Shown: one piece after another, positions 8,691 through 17,729 of the stretch | Layout: the number at the start of each line of letters is the position of its first letter | How positions within the stretch are numbered: position 1 is the stretch's first letter | From: Nitrospira sp. | GTDB taxonomy: Bacteria; Nitrospirota; Nitrospiria; Nitrospirales; Nitrospiraceae | NCBI GenBank assembly: GCA_005116835.1 | Contig: SWDM01000004.1 | Location: 214,749-278,748, forward strand | Direction: 5' to 3' | Length of the DNA: 64,000 nucleotides | Program-made: the position numbers and the translations under genes | Notes under the pieces: model-generated | What the model was told of the DNA's origin: nothing | The model's database searches: none | Seen by the model: the letters and a program-made list of their open reading frames with translations, nothing else

Positions 8691-9224
8691 CATCTTATTC
8701 TTCGCTCCAGCCAACAGTTTCTCAACTTCCGCCACAATCGCCTTTTCACCGGCCAAGTCCATATTGCCGACTCGCTGCCACCGAATCACACCCTGCTGGT
8801 CGATCACATACACATTGGGAATAAACTTCCCTCCGCCATACAATTTGTCCGTTACCTTGCTTGGATCGAGCAAGTAGGAATACGTGATTTTCACCGGAAA
8901 GGCAGACAAGAACTCGCCGACATCCTTCTTGGAATCGCCGGACGAATTGACGCCGAGCACCGCCACATCTTTTCCTTTTGTCATCTCAGACACTGTTTGG
9001 AGCGCAGCCCCTTGCACCATACATGGCTCGCAGATATGAAACAGTCCGAGCACCACGACCCTCCCCTTATAGGTATCCAGCCCCACCGTCTCGCCGGTGA
9101 TAGCCGTCAATGCAAACGACGGCGCCTTCTCACCCACCTTGAACAGTCCCTCGGCAAGGACAAGTTGAGTCGTAGCAACGAGGGTCAGCAGTGCCCCTAG
9201 AGCAACGATCATTCGTGTCATCAC
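8688..9224 (-). CDS. Periplasmic TlpA/ResA-like thiol-disulfide protein
   Basis: 178 aa with a cleavable signal peptide (residues 1 to about 24, ending LVLAEG). A peroxiredoxin/thioredoxin-like fold follows: GEKAPSFALTAITGETVGL, then the active-site segment LFHICEPCMVQ with a CxxC (CEPC), and the cis-Pro loop KFIPNVYVID. Such proteins reduce apocytochrome or other exported thiols, or act as peroxidases. CEPC fits a TlpA-like reductase better than a single-Cys peroxiredoxin. It stands alone between two repeat regions. Confidence 0.82.
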   Translation of the reverse strand: MMTRMIVALGALLTLVATTQLVLAEGLFKVGEKAPSFALTAITGETVGLDTYKGRVVVLGLFHICEPCMVQGAALQTVSEMTKGKDVAVLGVNSSGDSKKDVGEFLSAFPVKITYSYLLDPSKVTDKLYGGGKFIPNVYVIDQQGVIRWQRVGNMDLAGEKAIVAEVEKLLAGAKNKM

Positions 9225-9237
9225 GGCCTCCGTTTCT

Positions 9238-9325
9238 CAGGAAGTGCTGAGTGCTGAGTCATGAGTAAAGAAGGAACCGACCCCTCTCAGCACTCACTAC
9301 CCCGCACTCAGCACTTACTGCAGGC
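9238..9325. repeat. Iterated-word inverted repeat (AGTGCTGAG/CTCAGCACT type)
   Basis: GAAGTGCTGAGTGCTGAGTC is followed after about 35 nt by CTCAGCACTC and ACTCAGCACTTACTGC. The same vocabulary is seen at 15205-15300, 19062-19090 and 49750-49765. Confidence 0.85.
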
Positions 9326-9568
9326 TATCCTACCATGCAGATTTTTTGAGGGGCAATGGCGCACAACAGCCACAGCACCAGCGTGAGTCAGATATAGATG
9401 GATGGACGGGTCGTGAGCAAGCGATCTGTAGTACGTTACTAAGTGGTGGCTGGGATGATCCCAACTGCGCGCGATATTCCACCCGCCCACCCTCAGCGCG
9501 CCAAGACGCGCTTTATCCCAAGCGAGGGCTTTCTAAGTCTCTCTACCTCTCTTTAGGGGAGCAGCCTG
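9326..9568. other. Intergenic sequence without a supported gene
   Basis: Between the repeat and the purF stop. Short open frames exist on both strands but none shows protein-like sequence or a ribosome-binding site. A fragment of the GCGCGC-core repeat (AACTGCGCGCGA at about 9459) is present without clear matching arms. Confidence 0.4.
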
Positions 9569-11041
9569 CTAGATGGATGGTTCGAAGAGGCCTAACTGCC
9601 ACTCTTCGGCGCGAGTCAGCGGGATAGGGTAACGTTCGGTAAAGCAGGCGTTGCAGTACTGGCTCGGGGTGCCTGGAGAAGCATTCAACATGCCATCAAG
9701 GCTCAAATAGGCCAGACTATCGGCCGTGATGTACTTCCGAATCTCTTCGGTTGAATGGCTGGATGCAATGAGTTCCTTCCTGGTGGGCGTATCGATGCCG
9801 TAAAAGCAGGGAGAGATAATCGGCGGTGAACTGATCCGCATATGCACTTCTTTCGCCCCGGCATTGCGAAGCATCTTCACAATTTTACGGCTTGTCGTGC
9901 CTCGCACCAGAGAATCATCGACGACGACGACCCGTTTCCCTTCGAGTACTTCCGGGACGGCATTAAGCTTGACCTTTACGCCGAAGTGGCGAATCGACTG
10001 TTCCGGCTCAATAAAGGTGCGCCCGACATAGTGATTTCGAATCAGGCCGAACTCAAACGGAATCCCCGCCCCCTCGGCATAGCCGAGCGAAGCAGGCACT
10101 CCAGAGTCCGGCACAGGGATCACAATGTCCGCGAGCACCGGCGACTCTTTCGCCAATTGGCGACCCAAAGCCTTGCGTGTGCCATACACGGCGTTCGCGC
10201 CAAAGATTTTGCTGTCCGGCCTGGCAAAATAGACATATTCGAAGACGCACATGGCGGGATTGACTGGAGCGAATGGCTTATAACTTGTGACCCCCTTGTC
10301 GTCCAGCAGGACCAATTCGCCTGGCTCGACCTCGCGAACAACCTCGGCGCCGAGCAGATCGAACGCGCAGGTTTCCGACGCCACAAGGTAGGTATCGCCC
10401 AGCTTGCCGAGACAGAGCGGCCTGAACCCATGAGGATCCCGCACGGCGATGACCCCGTCGTCAGTCTGCAAGACGATCGAAAATGCCCCACGCACCTGAC
10501 TCAAGGCATCGATGATACGGGCCAACAATGTATCGGCCCGTGAATGGGCAATCAGGTGAATGATGACTTCGCTGTCCGAAGTGGATTGAAAGATGGCGCC
10601 GTACGCTTCCAGCTCGTGCCGCAACACTTGGGCATTGATGAGATTACCGTTATGGGCGAGCGCAAGATTTCCAAAGGCAAAATTGACCGAGAAGGGCTGC
10701 ACGTTCTTGAGATCGTTTCCTCCTGCCGTGGAATACCGATTGTGACCGATCGCCATTGTACCGACTAACTGATCGAGTGCTTGAGGGTTGTAGATATCCG
10801 CGACAAGCCCCTTCCCCTTATGGACAAAAACCTGCCTGCCATCGCCCGAAACGATGCCGGAGGCTTCCTGCCCACGATGCTGTAACGCGTACAACCCAAG
10901 ATAGGTCAAATTGGCCGCTTCCTTGTGGCCATAAATACCGAAAACGGCGCATTCGTCGTGAAACTTGTCTGGGGTTATCAGCGGTAAGGGGTAAGGGGTA
11001 AGGGGTAAGGCGATTGAAGGCACTGATCGATTCTTACTCAT
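9569..11041 (-). CDS. purF: Amidophosphoribosyltransferase PurF
   Basis: First committed step of purine synthesis: PRPP plus glutamine gives phosphoribosylamine. The N-terminal nucleophile Cys lies in [11 protein letters not shown]. From the ATG at 11041 it is residue 31, so about 30 residues must be removed, longer than the 11-residue propeptide of the Bacillus enzyme. The PRPP loop is [14 protein letters not shown]. Cysteines in [14 protein letters not shown] and YCNACF fit the [4Fe-4S] class of PurF. The propeptide [13 protein letters not shown] is encoded by a copy of the TTACCCC repeat. It follows purL by about 35 nt, probably as one transcript. Confidence 0.96.
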   Translation of the reverse strand: MSKNRSVPSIALPLTPYPLPLITPDKFHDECAVFGIYGHKEAANLTYLGLYALQHRGQEASGIVSGDGRQVFVHKGKGLVADIYNPQALDQLVGTMAIGHNRYSTAGGNDLKNVQPFSVNFAFGNLALAHNGNLINAQVLRHELEAYGAIFQSTSDSEVIIHLIAHSRADTLLARIIDALSQVRGAFSIVLQTDDGVIAVRDPHGFRPLCLGKLGDTYLVASETCAFDLLGAEVVREVEPGELVLLDDKGVTSYKPFAPVNPAMCVFEYVYFARPDSKIFGANAVYGTRKALGRQLAKESPVLADIVIPVPDSGVPASLGYAEGAGIPFEFGLIRNHYVGRTFIEPEQSIRHFGVKVKLNAVPEVLEGKRVVVVDDSLVRGTTSRKIVKMLRNAGAKEVHMRISSPPIISPCFYGIDTPTRKELIASSHSTEEIRKYITADSLAYLSLDGMLNASPGTPSQYCNACFTERYPIPLTRAEEWQLGLFEPSI

Positions 11042-11083
11042 AATCCTTTTACCCCTCACTCCTGACCCCTAACCCCTCACGCC
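10983..11083. repeat. Iterated-word inverted repeat (GGGGTAA/TTACCCC type) spanning the purF start
   Basis: Four tandem GGGGTAA words (about 10986-11010) lie inside the 5' coding part of purF. The complementary TTTTACCCCTCACTCCTGA and CCCCTAACCCCTCAC lie at 11047-11080, in the purL-purF gap. In the mRNA the purF start codon sits in the loop region of the resulting hairpin. Confidence 0.85.
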
Positions 11084-13329
11084 CCGTTCAGCGTCCGTTC
11101 AATTGAAAAGGCCCATCGATCGTACAGTTGATCGACCGGGATGTCGATGCGGCAACCTTCACTCCATTGCCCCTTCTCCACATCGATCACGAACCGGTCG
11201 CCTCCCACCTTCCCGATCTTCATCGCTGGAATACCGGAATCCCAGGCGCGATTCAAGACCTGATCGGCCAGCTCTTGCTTCACCGAAAGAATCACCCGAG
11301 ATTGGCTCTCACCAAACAGGAGGGCATCCCGCCGCAAGGCATCAAGCGGTAACTGTACCACAGCCCCTCGCCTGGTGTCTGGGGCAGAAATACAACTTTC
11401 AGCCAATGCGACAGAGAGCCCGCCATCCGAGCAATCATGGGCAGATTGCACGATTCCTTCACGGATTACTCTCAATAGGAAGTCATGAAGCGCCTTCTCC
11501 GATTCAAGACTCAGAAGCGGCGGGGATCCCTGCTCCCGGTGATGGAGCACTTTCAGATATTCACTGCCGCCCAAGTCCTCTTTCGTTTTACCCAGAAGGA
11601 GGATCGCGTCGCCGTCCTGCTTAAACCACTGCGTCATCGTCTTATCCGCTGAATCGATCAGACCCACCATCCCCAACATCGGGGTGGGATAAATTGAGAG
11701 ACCATTGGTCTCGTTGTAGAAGCTCACATTGCCGCTGACGATAGGGATGGCGAAATGTTCGCAGGCATCCTTCAGCCCCTCAATCGCCAACACAAATTGC
11801 CACATGATATCGGGTCGCTCAGGATTGCCGAAATTCAAACAGTCCGTGAGCCCGATCGGTTCCGCGCCGGAACAGACCAAATTCCTTGCCGCCTCTGCCA
11901 CGGCAAGCCGAGCCCCTTCATAGGGATGTAGCAGGCAATAGCGGCTATTACAGTCCACCGTCATGGCGAGAGCTTTATTCGTCCCCTTGATCCGTACCAC
12001 CGCTGCATCGGAACCGGGCCGGATCATCGTGTTGGTTCGCACCATATGATCATACTGTTCATAGACCCAGCGTTTGCTCGCAATTGTCGGCGACTCCAGC
12101 AAAGATAACAGCGCCGCATTAGCATCCTTCACGTCGGGCAACGAATCGTAATTCAGGTTGGTCAGCATGTCCTGATAGCCAGGCGGCGAATAGGGGCGGT
12201 CGTAGCGGGGTCCGTCATCGGCCAACGACTTTGCCGGAATCTCCGCCACCACCTGGCCCTGATCCCTCACGCGGAGGATCCCATCGCCCGTCACCCGTCC
12301 CACCACTGCCACATCGAGATCCCACTTTTTGCAGATCCTGATGCATTCATCCTCTTTGCCTGCCTGCGCCACCATCAGCATGCGCTCTTGGGATTCCGAC
12401 AGCATGATCTCGTATGGCGTCATACCCGGCTCACGACGCGGCACATCCGTCAGATCCAGATCGATGCCGTTACCCGCGCGCGACGCCATTTCGCAGGACG
12501 AACTGGTCAACCCTGCTGCCCCCATATCCTGGATACCGACCAACAGGTCGCCCGACATCAGTTCGAGACAAGCTTCCAGCAACAACTTCTCGGTAAAGGG
12601 ATCGCCCACCTGCACCGTAGGACGTTTTTGTTCCGACTGATCGTCGAAGGAATCAGAGGCCATCGTCGCGCCATGAATCCCATCACGGCCAGTCTTCGAG
12701 CCGAAATAGATCACCGGGTTACCGACCCCTGCTGCCGTGCCAAGAAAGATCTTATCTTTATGTGCAATGCCCAGACAAAACACGTTGACGAGCGGATTCT
12801 GCGAGTAGATATCGTTGAAAACGATTTCACCCCCAACCGTCGGTACCCCCATACAATTCCCGTATGCGGCTATCCCAGACACGACACCTCTAACTAATCG
12901 TCGGTTATTCGCATGGTCGAGCCCACCGAACCGCAACGCATCGAGCAAGGCAATCGGGCGCGCCCCCATCGTAAAGATATCGCGAAGAATCCCACCGACC
13001 CCGGTCGCAGCACCCTGAAAGGGCTCGATAAACGAAGGATGGTTATGCGACTCCATCTTGAAGACCGCGCAAAGCCCATCGCCGATATCCACCGCCCCGG
13101 CATTTTCCCCAGGCCCCTGCACCACCCGGGGCCCCGTCGTCGGTAATTTCTTCAAATGCACACGCGAACTCTTATAGGAGCAATGCTCCGACCACATCAC
13201 CGAGAACATGCCCAACTCAGTGATATTCGGCTCCCGACCGAGTATCTCCACGATCTTCTTATACTCATCGTCCGTCAAATTATGCTGCGCGATGAGGTCT
13301 TTGGTAATTTCTTGACTGGAGGATTTCAT
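11077..13329 (-). CDS. purL: Phosphoribosylformylglycinamidine synthase subunit PurL
   Basis: 750 aa, the small PurL that works with separate PurQ (glutaminase) and PurS, both encoded just upstream. It converts FGAR, glutamine and ATP to FGAM. Recognisable segments are [10 protein letters not shown] near residue 50, [22 protein letters not shown] around residue 90, [22 protein letters not shown], and the second half [13 protein letters not shown] and [12 protein letters not shown]. Its ATG overlaps the stop of a DUF5615 gene by 4 nt, so purL translation appears coupled to the preceding toxin-antitoxin-like pair. Confidence 0.97.
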   Translation of the reverse strand: MKSSSQEITKDLIAQHNLTDDEYKKIVEILGREPNITELGMFSVMWSEHCSYKSSRVHLKKLPTTGPRVVQGPGENAGAVDIGDGLCAVFKMESHNHPSFIEPFQGAATGVGGILRDIFTMGARPIALLDALRFGGLDHANNRRLVRGVVSGIAAYGNCMGVPTVGGEIVFNDIYSQNPLVNVFCLGIAHKDKIFLGTAAGVGNPVIYFGSKTGRDGIHGATMASDSFDDQSEQKRPTVQVGDPFTEKLLLEACLELMSGDLLVGIQDMGAAGLTSSSCEMASRAGNGIDLDLTDVPRREPGMTPYEIMLSESQERMLMVAQAGKEDECIRICKKWDLDVAVVGRVTGDGILRVRDQGQVVAEIPAKSLADDGPRYDRPYSPPGYQDMLTNLNYDSLPDVKDANAALLSLLESPTIASKRWVYEQYDHMVRTNTMIRPGSDAAVVRIKGTNKALAMTVDCNSRYCLLHPYEGARLAVAEAARNLVCSGAEPIGLTDCLNFGNPERPDIMWQFVLAIEGLKDACEHFAIPIVSGNVSFYNETNGLSIYPTPMLGMVGLIDSADKTMTQWFKQDGDAILLLGKTKEDLGGSEYLKVLHHREQGSPPLLSLESEKALHDFLLRVIREGIVQSAHDCSDGGLSVALAESCISAPDTRRGAVVQLPLDALRRDALLFGESQSRVILSVKQELADQVLNRAWDSGIPAMKIGKVGGDRFVIDVEKGQWSEGCRIDIPVDQLYDRWAFSIERTLNGA

Positions 13330-13691
13330 TCTATATTCCGTACTTCCCAGGGAACGATTTGTCCGGTTTCGAGCAAGTCGAACAACTTCTCATGGCGCTG
13401 GCGAGTCATGAATTCCTGAATGGCTTTGAACCAAATATCGACTCTTCGCTGGATTGCCCAATTTTGCCGTACACGTGAAATGATGACCTGGCCTCGACAA
13501 TCGACAGGAACATCCTCGAATTCTGTGTCCTGTGTGAGAAAGACAAGCTCTTCTCGCACTAGCCGCTTACGGAGCTCTGAATCTTTGATGCCGCGCAACC
13601 CCAGCACAATAATATGCTCAACATCATATCCCGCAGCCCGAAGCCGATGATAGAGCGGCAACGGGAAGTTCTCATCCAACAGGATCTTCAA
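13326..13691 (-). CDS. DUF5615 / Mut7-C-like PIN-fold protein (putative toxin)
   Basis: 121 aa. It starts [23 protein letters not shown], the hallmark of the DUF5615 PIN-like family with an early Asp (LLDEN), then [12 protein letters not shown] carrying the second acidic cluster. These proteins usually follow a DUF433 gene and are regarded as toxin-antitoxin modules related to VapC; activity is not proven for this copy. It overlaps the DUF433 gene upstream and purL downstream by 4 nt each, so it sits inside the purine operon. A distant paralogue is at 50071-50448. Confidence 0.8.
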   Translation of the reverse strand: MKILLDENFPLPLYHRLRAAGYDVEHIIVLGLRGIKDSELRKRLVREELVFLTQDTEFEDVPVDCRGQVIISRVRQNWAIQRRVDIWFKAIQEFMTRQRHEKLFDLLETGQIVPWEVRNIE

Positions 13692-13918
13692 GATGCCTGT
13701 TTCACCGCGGGCGGCACGTGTTCAGCGACATGTGCCGCATAACAAAGTGCGGAAAGGATCTGCTCGCGCGTAACCGCATAGGCATCTTGAACCGCCTCAA
13801 AACTCTCCCCTGCCGCCAGCGCGCCCACTACAGTCGCCACATCAATCCGCGTCCCAGTGAGACAGGGCTTCCCAAATCTGATGCCAGGGTCCATCGAGAT
13901 ACCAGGAAATATTTCCAT
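13688..13918 (-). CDS. DUF433-family protein (putative antitoxin)
   Basis: 76 aa from the ATG at 13918 (MEIFPGISMDPGIRFGKPCLTGTRI), chosen because AAGGAGG lies 8-9 nt upstream; a longer frame starts at 13942. DUF433 proteins are small helix-turn-helix proteins with the motif GKPCLTGTRI/DV and a C-terminal AVTREQILSALCYAA helix. The gene overlaps its DUF5615 partner by 4 nt. By analogy it represses its own operon, which here would also include purL. Confidence 0.82.
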   Translation of the reverse strand: MEIFPGISMDPGIRFGKPCLTGTRIDVATVVGALAAGESFEAVQDAYAVTREQILSALCYAAHVAEHVPPAVKQAS

Positions 13919-13932
13919 AGCTAGGACCTCCT

Positions 13933-14127
13933 TAGCCCGCATTATTCATGAACACTTCTGCTGCAACCGCCGATCCGCTGCTACGACAAGCCTTCGGTCG
14001 GCGGGCTCGCCCCTCGGACCCTCAACGTACTACACGAGTACGCCTCAGGTCCTCCGGGCTCCGCGCGCCGCTCTCGCGACACGGCTCAGCGATTTCGCGA
14101 CGAACCGTCATGAATAATGCGGGCTAG
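13933..14127. repeat. Long inverted repeat with arms TAGCCCGCATTATTCATGA
   Basis: The 19-nt arm at 13933-13951 is exactly mirrored at 14109-14127 (TCATGAATAATGCGGGCTA). The 157-nt interior contains further pairing GC-rich segments and a GTACTACACGAGTAC palindrome. Single related arms occur near 16830 (CCGCATTGCTCATGA), 29250 (TAGCCCGTATTTTCATGA) and 40690 (CATGAATAATCCGGGCTA). No gene is seen inside, and the size suits a non-autonomous mobile element. Confidence 0.75.
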
Positions 14128-14360
14128 GCCTCTCTTGATTGTTTCAATCGCATCCACGAGAGTATGGAAGCCTCTATCTTTCATAGAGGTTTCGCCGTTC
14201 GAAGAATGGTTCGCCGCAAGTCAGGATCTGCGTCGCGCATTACAAGGAGGCTCTCCAATCCCGTTATCTCCCCACTAACCAAGCGGGTGAGGGTATGGCC
14301 AGAGCGATTTTGCCGAGAGCGGTCGGGACCCATCGTTCTTCATCGCAGGCCCTGTATATG

Positions 14361-14466
14361 ACCGCAGGTGACGCTGACCTGGGAGCCCGTCCGCCCACAG
14401 CGGGGTCCCTACACCGGGCGGGGTGCGAGGGGACGGACGGGCTGGTCAGCGACAGGACCCGCGGTC
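14361..14466. repeat. Inverted repeat of the GACCTGGGAGCCC family
   Basis: ACCGCAGGTGACGCTGACC and GGTCAGCGACAGGACCCGC form the outer stem, and GGGAGCCCGTCC with GGACGGACGGGCT the inner stem. The shared middle ACACCGGGCGGGGTGCGAGG is the same as in the copy at 8481-8690. It abuts the purQ stop codon and could serve as its 3' end structure. Confidence 0.8.
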
Positions 14467-15187
14467 ACGCCTCCACCATTTTTAATTGCTTTTTGTTCCC
14501 CTTCAACGACTCCAACATCGACAGGAAAATCATCTTCCCGTCGTCATTGCCCAAGACTGCTTCCGCGCAGCGTTCCGGATGCGGCATCATGCCCAGCACA
14601 TTGCCCTCGGCATTGATGATTCCGGCAATATTATCCAGCGAGCCGTTCGGATTCGCCTCCTGTGTCACCTTGCCCTCCGGCGTGCAGTAGCGGAGCACAA
14701 TCTGCGCGTTGGCCTGCATCGCTGCCAGCGTGACTGGATCGGTGTAATAGTTCCCGTCCGCATGGGCGATCGGAATCTTGAGCACCTGGCCGGACTCGTA
14801 AGCGCTGGTAAACGATGTGGCAGCATTTTCAACCTTCACCGACACATCCTTGCAGATGAAATGCAGGGACCTGTTCCGGAGCATGGCCCCTGGCAGCATC
14901 CCAGCTTCGAGCAGAATCTGAAACCCGTTGCAGATGCCGAGCACCATCCCACCCTTTTTGGCAAACTCCTTCACCGCCCCCATCACCGGCGAGAACCGCG
15001 CAATGGCGCCGGTTCGCAAATAGTCGCCGTAGGAAAACCCGCCAGGCAAGACAATCGCATCCAGCCCCGCCAGCAAGGTCTCCTTGTGCCAGATCATCTC
15101 CACGTACTGCCCCAGCACATCCTTGAAAATATGCTGGCAGTCGTGATCGCAGTTACTCCCAGGAAAAACCACCACGCCGATCTTCAT
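14465..15187 (-). CDS. purQ: Phosphoribosylformylglycinamidine synthase subunit PurQ
   Basis: 240 aa class I glutamine amidotransferase that supplies ammonia to PurL. The nucleophile elbow [15 protein letters not shown] carries the catalytic Cys. The N-terminal [13 protein letters not shown] and the C-terminal [10 protein letters not shown], with the His and nearby Glu of the triad, are in place. The neighbours are purS upstream (gap of about 115 nt with a repeat) and the DUF433/DUF5615/purL/purF cluster downstream. Confidence 0.96.
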   Translation of the reverse strand: MKIGVVVFPGSNCDHDCQHIFKDVLGQYVEMIWHKETLLAGLDAIVLPGGFSYGDYLRTGAIARFSPVMGAVKEFAKKGGMVLGICNGFQILLEAGMLPGAMLRNRSLHFICKDVSVKVENAATSFTSAYESGQVLKIPIAHADGNYYTDPVTLAAMQANAQIVLRYCTPEGKVTQEANPNGSLDNIAGIINAEGNVLGMMPHPERCAEAVLGNDDGKMIFLSMLESLKGNKKQLKMVEA

Positions 15188-15204
15188 AATTGCCCCCAGG
15201 GCTG

Positions 15205-15300
15205 AGGGAAAAGTGCTGAGTACTGAGAAATGAGTTCTGAGAGTTGGAGCAGGAAATATGCTCTCGGTCCAATCTCAGCACTCAGCACTTCCTACTCAGC
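15205..15300. repeat. Iterated-word inverted repeat (AGTGCTGAG/CTCAGCACT type)
   Basis: AAGTGCTGAGTACTGAG is answered by TCTCAGCACTCAGCACTTCC and ACTCAGCACT. It fills the purS-purQ gap. Confidence 0.8.
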
Positions 15301-15301
15301 A

Positions 15302-15541
15302 CTATCCAAGTTCGTACCGATATTCTTCAACGATCGTATTCGCCAGCAACTTTTCGCACATGGATTTGACCTGAGCCTCAGCCTTGGCCTTGTCCTTCTC
15401 TTCCACATCTACTTCCATGTACTTTCCGACTCGGACATTGCCCGCATTCTTGAACCCTAGTGAGTCCAGCGCATGCTCAATCGCCTTCCCCTGCGGATCG
15501 AGAATCCCCTGTTTGAGCGTCACATGAATTTTGGCTTTCAC
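15302..15541 (-). CDS. purS: Phosphoribosylformylglycinamidine synthase subunit PurS
   Basis: 79 aa, the usual PurS length. It bridges PurL and PurQ in the FGAM synthase complex. MKAKIHVTLKQGILDPQGKAIEHALDSLGF is the diagnostic N-terminal half (VTLKxGILDPQG), followed by VRVGKYMEVDVE. The gene lies directly upstream of purQ on the same strand. Confidence 0.95.
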   Translation of the reverse strand: MKAKIHVTLKQGILDPQGKAIEHALDSLGFKNAGNVRVGKYMEVDVEEKDKAKAEAQVKSMCEKLLANTIVEEYRYELG

Positions 15542-15556
15542 TTCTTCCTCCTTACC

Positions 15557-15680
15557 AGGATGCTGAAAAAGCCCGCCAGCTTCGTTCTCGGCTCATCGAA
15601 ATCCTCAACGTACCCCTGAGGGTACGCCTCCGGTTTCGACTCGCCTGCGGCCTTGCTGAACGGCCTTTTTGAGCATCCTG
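15557..15680. repeat. Inverted repeat of the GGATGCTGAAAAAG family
   Basis: The outer arms AGGATGCTGAAAAAG and CTTTTTGAGCATCCT enclose CGTACCCCTGAGGGTACG and CTGCGGCCTTGCTGAACGGCC. The same architecture is at 34025-34149 and, interrupted by an IS110 element, at 53136-54419. A variant with a different interior is at 24163-24337. Confidence 0.88.
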
Positions 15681-15729
15681 TGGAAATGCTCCGCTATTCG
15701 CTTGTCTCTTACCCCTTACCCTTCACCCC

Positions 15730-15930
15730 TCACTTTTCACTCCCCGCATCAGATGATTTCGGCTGCCTATCTATGTATTTCCTGATCCATAAAATCCCCA
15801 CGGCCGTCCCGATCCCGGCCAAGGCCAGCGCTACCATCGGCCAGCGCCAGCGTGACCCGTCCAGACGATAGGCCAAGACAGCCACCAGCGCCGTGGACAC
15901 CAAAATGGACAACACCAACCCATAATTCAT
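15730..15930 (-). CDS. Small two-helix membrane protein, unknown function
   Basis: 66 aa from the ATG at 15930 (MNYGLVLSILVSTALVAVLAY); a GTG at 15954 would add eight residues. Two hydrophobic helices (about residues 3-21 and 31-48) are joined by a short loop with SRWRWP, and the tail is polar and repeat-encoded. No family recognised. It lies between purS and purC on the same strand. Confidence 0.5.
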   Translation of the reverse strand: MNYGLVLSILVSTALVAVLAYRLDGSRWRWPMVALALAGIGTAVGILWIRKYIDRQPKSSDAGSEK

Positions 15931-16013
15931 GAACCATCCCCGAAACCCTTTCACTCTTTTCCTTCTTTCTTCCCCTCCCCCCCTTCCAAAAAGGAAGGAT
16001 TGGAGGATCCCAA

Positions 16014-16112
16014 TGAGGGGATGCCGTGGTTAGCCTCCACTGCGCGCATCGAACGAGCACCGTTTCATCGTGCGCGTTCTGCGAGCACAGAGGCTACCAC
16101 GGCGTCCCCTCA
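16014..16112. repeat. GCGCGC-core hairpin with locus-specific arms
   Basis: The arms TGAGGGGATGCCGTGG and CCACGGCGTCCCCTCA pair almost perfectly. The core ACTGCGCGCATCGAACGAGCAC followed by CGTGCGCGTTCTGCGAGCA is the invariant part of the family. It ends 4 nt from the purC stop codon. Confidence 0.88.
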
Positions 16113-16115
16113 TTA

Positions 16116-16820
16116 TTATCCGCACACTCTTCTCAGAACCTCTTGATACGCCTCTTCAATCTTCCCCAAATCCTTCCGAAACCGATCCTTATCCATCGAC
16201 TCCTTCGTCGTCTGATCCCAGAAGCGGCAGGTATCAGGGGAAATCTCATCGGCCAGAAGCAGCTTGCCGTTGTGCAGCCCAAACTCCAACTTGAAATCGA
16301 CCAAGATCATCTGACGTTCACGAAAGAACGGCTGCAACAGGCCATTTACTCTCAACGCCAGCCCCTTGATCTCCGTCATCTGCTCCGGCGTCGCCAGCTT
16401 CATCAATCGAATATGCTCGTCGGCAATCAAGGGATCGCCCAATGCATCGTTCTTGTAGTACCACTCCACGATGGCCGGCTCAATGGGATCGCCCTCTTTC
16501 AACCCCAGCCGCTTGGCCAAACTGCCTGCCACGACGTTGCGGACCACGACCTCGACCGGGACGATCGTCACCTTCTTCGTGAGCAATTCCCGGTCGCTCA
16601 ACCGCTCGACAAAATGCGTCGGCACCCCGGCCTGTTCCAACAGCCGAAAAAGCCTCTCAGAGACTTTATTATTGATGACGCCCTTCTCAACGATCGTCCC
16701 ACGCTTCTGGGCATTGAACGCTGTCGCATCGTCCTTAAAGTACTGGACAACCTGATCCGGCTTATCGGTTGCAAAGACCTTCTTGGCCTTGCCTTCGTAG
16801 AGTAATGCGCCTATTGCCAT
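16116..16820 (-). CDS. purC: SAICAR synthetase PurC
   Basis: 234 aa from the ATG at 16820 (MAIGALLYEGKAKKVFATD). Upstream in-frame codons look repeat-derived and do not fit the family. It ligates aspartate to CAIR. Motifs: LYEGKAKKVF, VEVVVRNVVAGSL, LVDFKLEFG and LADEISPDTCRFWD (the signature containing the metal/ATP-binding acidic residues). It is followed by a GCGCGC-core hairpin at its stop, and the chlorite dismutase gene lies 110 nt upstream. Confidence 0.96.
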   Translation of the reverse strand: MAIGALLYEGKAKKVFATDKPDQVVQYFKDDATAFNAQKRGTIVEKGVINNKVSERLFRLLEQAGVPTHFVERLSDRELLTKKVTIVPVEVVVRNVVAGSLAKRLGLKEGDPIEPAIVEWYYKNDALGDPLIADEHIRLMKLATPEQMTEIKGLALRVNGLLQPFFRERQMILVDFKLEFGLHNGKLLLADEISPDTCRFWDQTTKESMDKDRFRKDLGKIEEAYQEVLRRVCG

Positions 16821-16931
16821 TTTAGTCCTAACTCCGCATTGCTCATGAACAATTCTGCAGCAAACGTCGACGTCTAGCCCAACCGAGACTCGCCCCCTCA
16901 TGAGATACGTTCCACGAGGAACGTCCGCTAC

Positions 16932-17729
16932 CTACTGCGCCAACGTCTCGATAATCTCGTCCAAAGACTTGACCGTCCCCAGCAGGGTCGGATGGCCAAA
17001 ACGCCGATTATGCCGGAACTCCTTCACCTTCTCCAATGCCAGGATCAAGCTCTGGAAATCCTCTAGCCGCGATGTTTCAAAATAGGTAATAAAATCCAAA
17101 TCATCAAGGCCGGTCGCATGGTACAGCTTCCGTTTGACTGTCTTGCCATAGGGCAACGCAGCCTCGGTATGCTCCTGCATCATCGCCGCCCGCTGCTCTT
17201 GCGACAGAGACCACCAGTCCGCATCCTTTCGAATAGGGATCACAATCACGTAGGGCTTGGAACCGGGATCGCTGGGAATTTTCAGCTCCGCCTTGACGTT
17301 GTCCGGCATGCCAGGCACATAGTTGGCCTTCTTGGTCAGACCATGCATGACACCAGCCGTCGTGAGGTGCTTTCCAAAGAGACTACCTTGAAGATCCAGA
17401 AGGAACTGTTGGGTTTCACGCAATTCGGTCGCATGTACACGAAAGAGCAGATCCGCGTGATCGGACAGTCCACGAAGCAGATAGACATCGATCGCCATTT
17501 TCTCTCGGTGCTGCTCGACCACCCCTTTCAGGACGGTCAACTGTGCAATGCGCAATGCCTGATTCTGTTTCCCCCAGTCTGCATCGAGACTAAAGGACGC
17601 AAAGGTGCCGTAGACGCCCGGCTCGCTCAGAAGCTTGTCTCGATCGGCTGCCTCGACAGCCTGCACGACGACCAGACCGATCAATACCAGCACAACAAAA
17701 CGCATGAAGGTCATAATAGAGAGTCTCAT
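16932..17729 (-). CDS. cld: Periplasmic chlorite dismutase
   Basis: 265 aa heme b enzyme that splits chlorite into chloride and O2. A signal peptide (residues 1-27, ending AVEA before AD) precedes a mature part that reads like the pentameric Nitrospira Cld: ADRDKLLSEPGVYGTFASF, YLLRGLSDHADLLFRVHA, EFRHNRRFGHPTLLGT. The proximal heme ligand should be His187 in QEHTEAALPY and the distal Arg is Arg200 in TVKRKLYH, 13 residues later as in characterised enzymes. The Trp pair DADWWSLS is present. The ATG overlaps the purB stop (ATGA), so it is co-transcribed with purine genes. Its role in Nitrospira may be detoxification rather than chlorite respiration. Confidence 0.93.
   Translation of the reverse strand: MRLSIMTFMRFVVLVLIGLVVVQAVEAADRDKLLSEPGVYGTFASFSLDADWGKQNQALRIAQLTVLKGVVEQHREKMAIDVYLLRGLSDHADLLFRVHATELRETQQFLLDLQGSLFGKHLTTAGVMHGLTKKANYVPGMPDNVKAELKIPSDPGSKPYVIVIPIRKDADWWSLSQEQRAAMMQEHTEAALPYGKTVKRKLYHATGLDDLDFITYFETSRLEDFQSLILALEKVKEFRHNRRFGHPTLLGTVKSLDEIIETLAQ

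Noticed and set aside
13945-14110. Short open frames in the interior of the 195-bp inverted-repeat element
   Set aside because: They span repeat arms and palindromes and have no start signals, so a non-coding element explains the region better.
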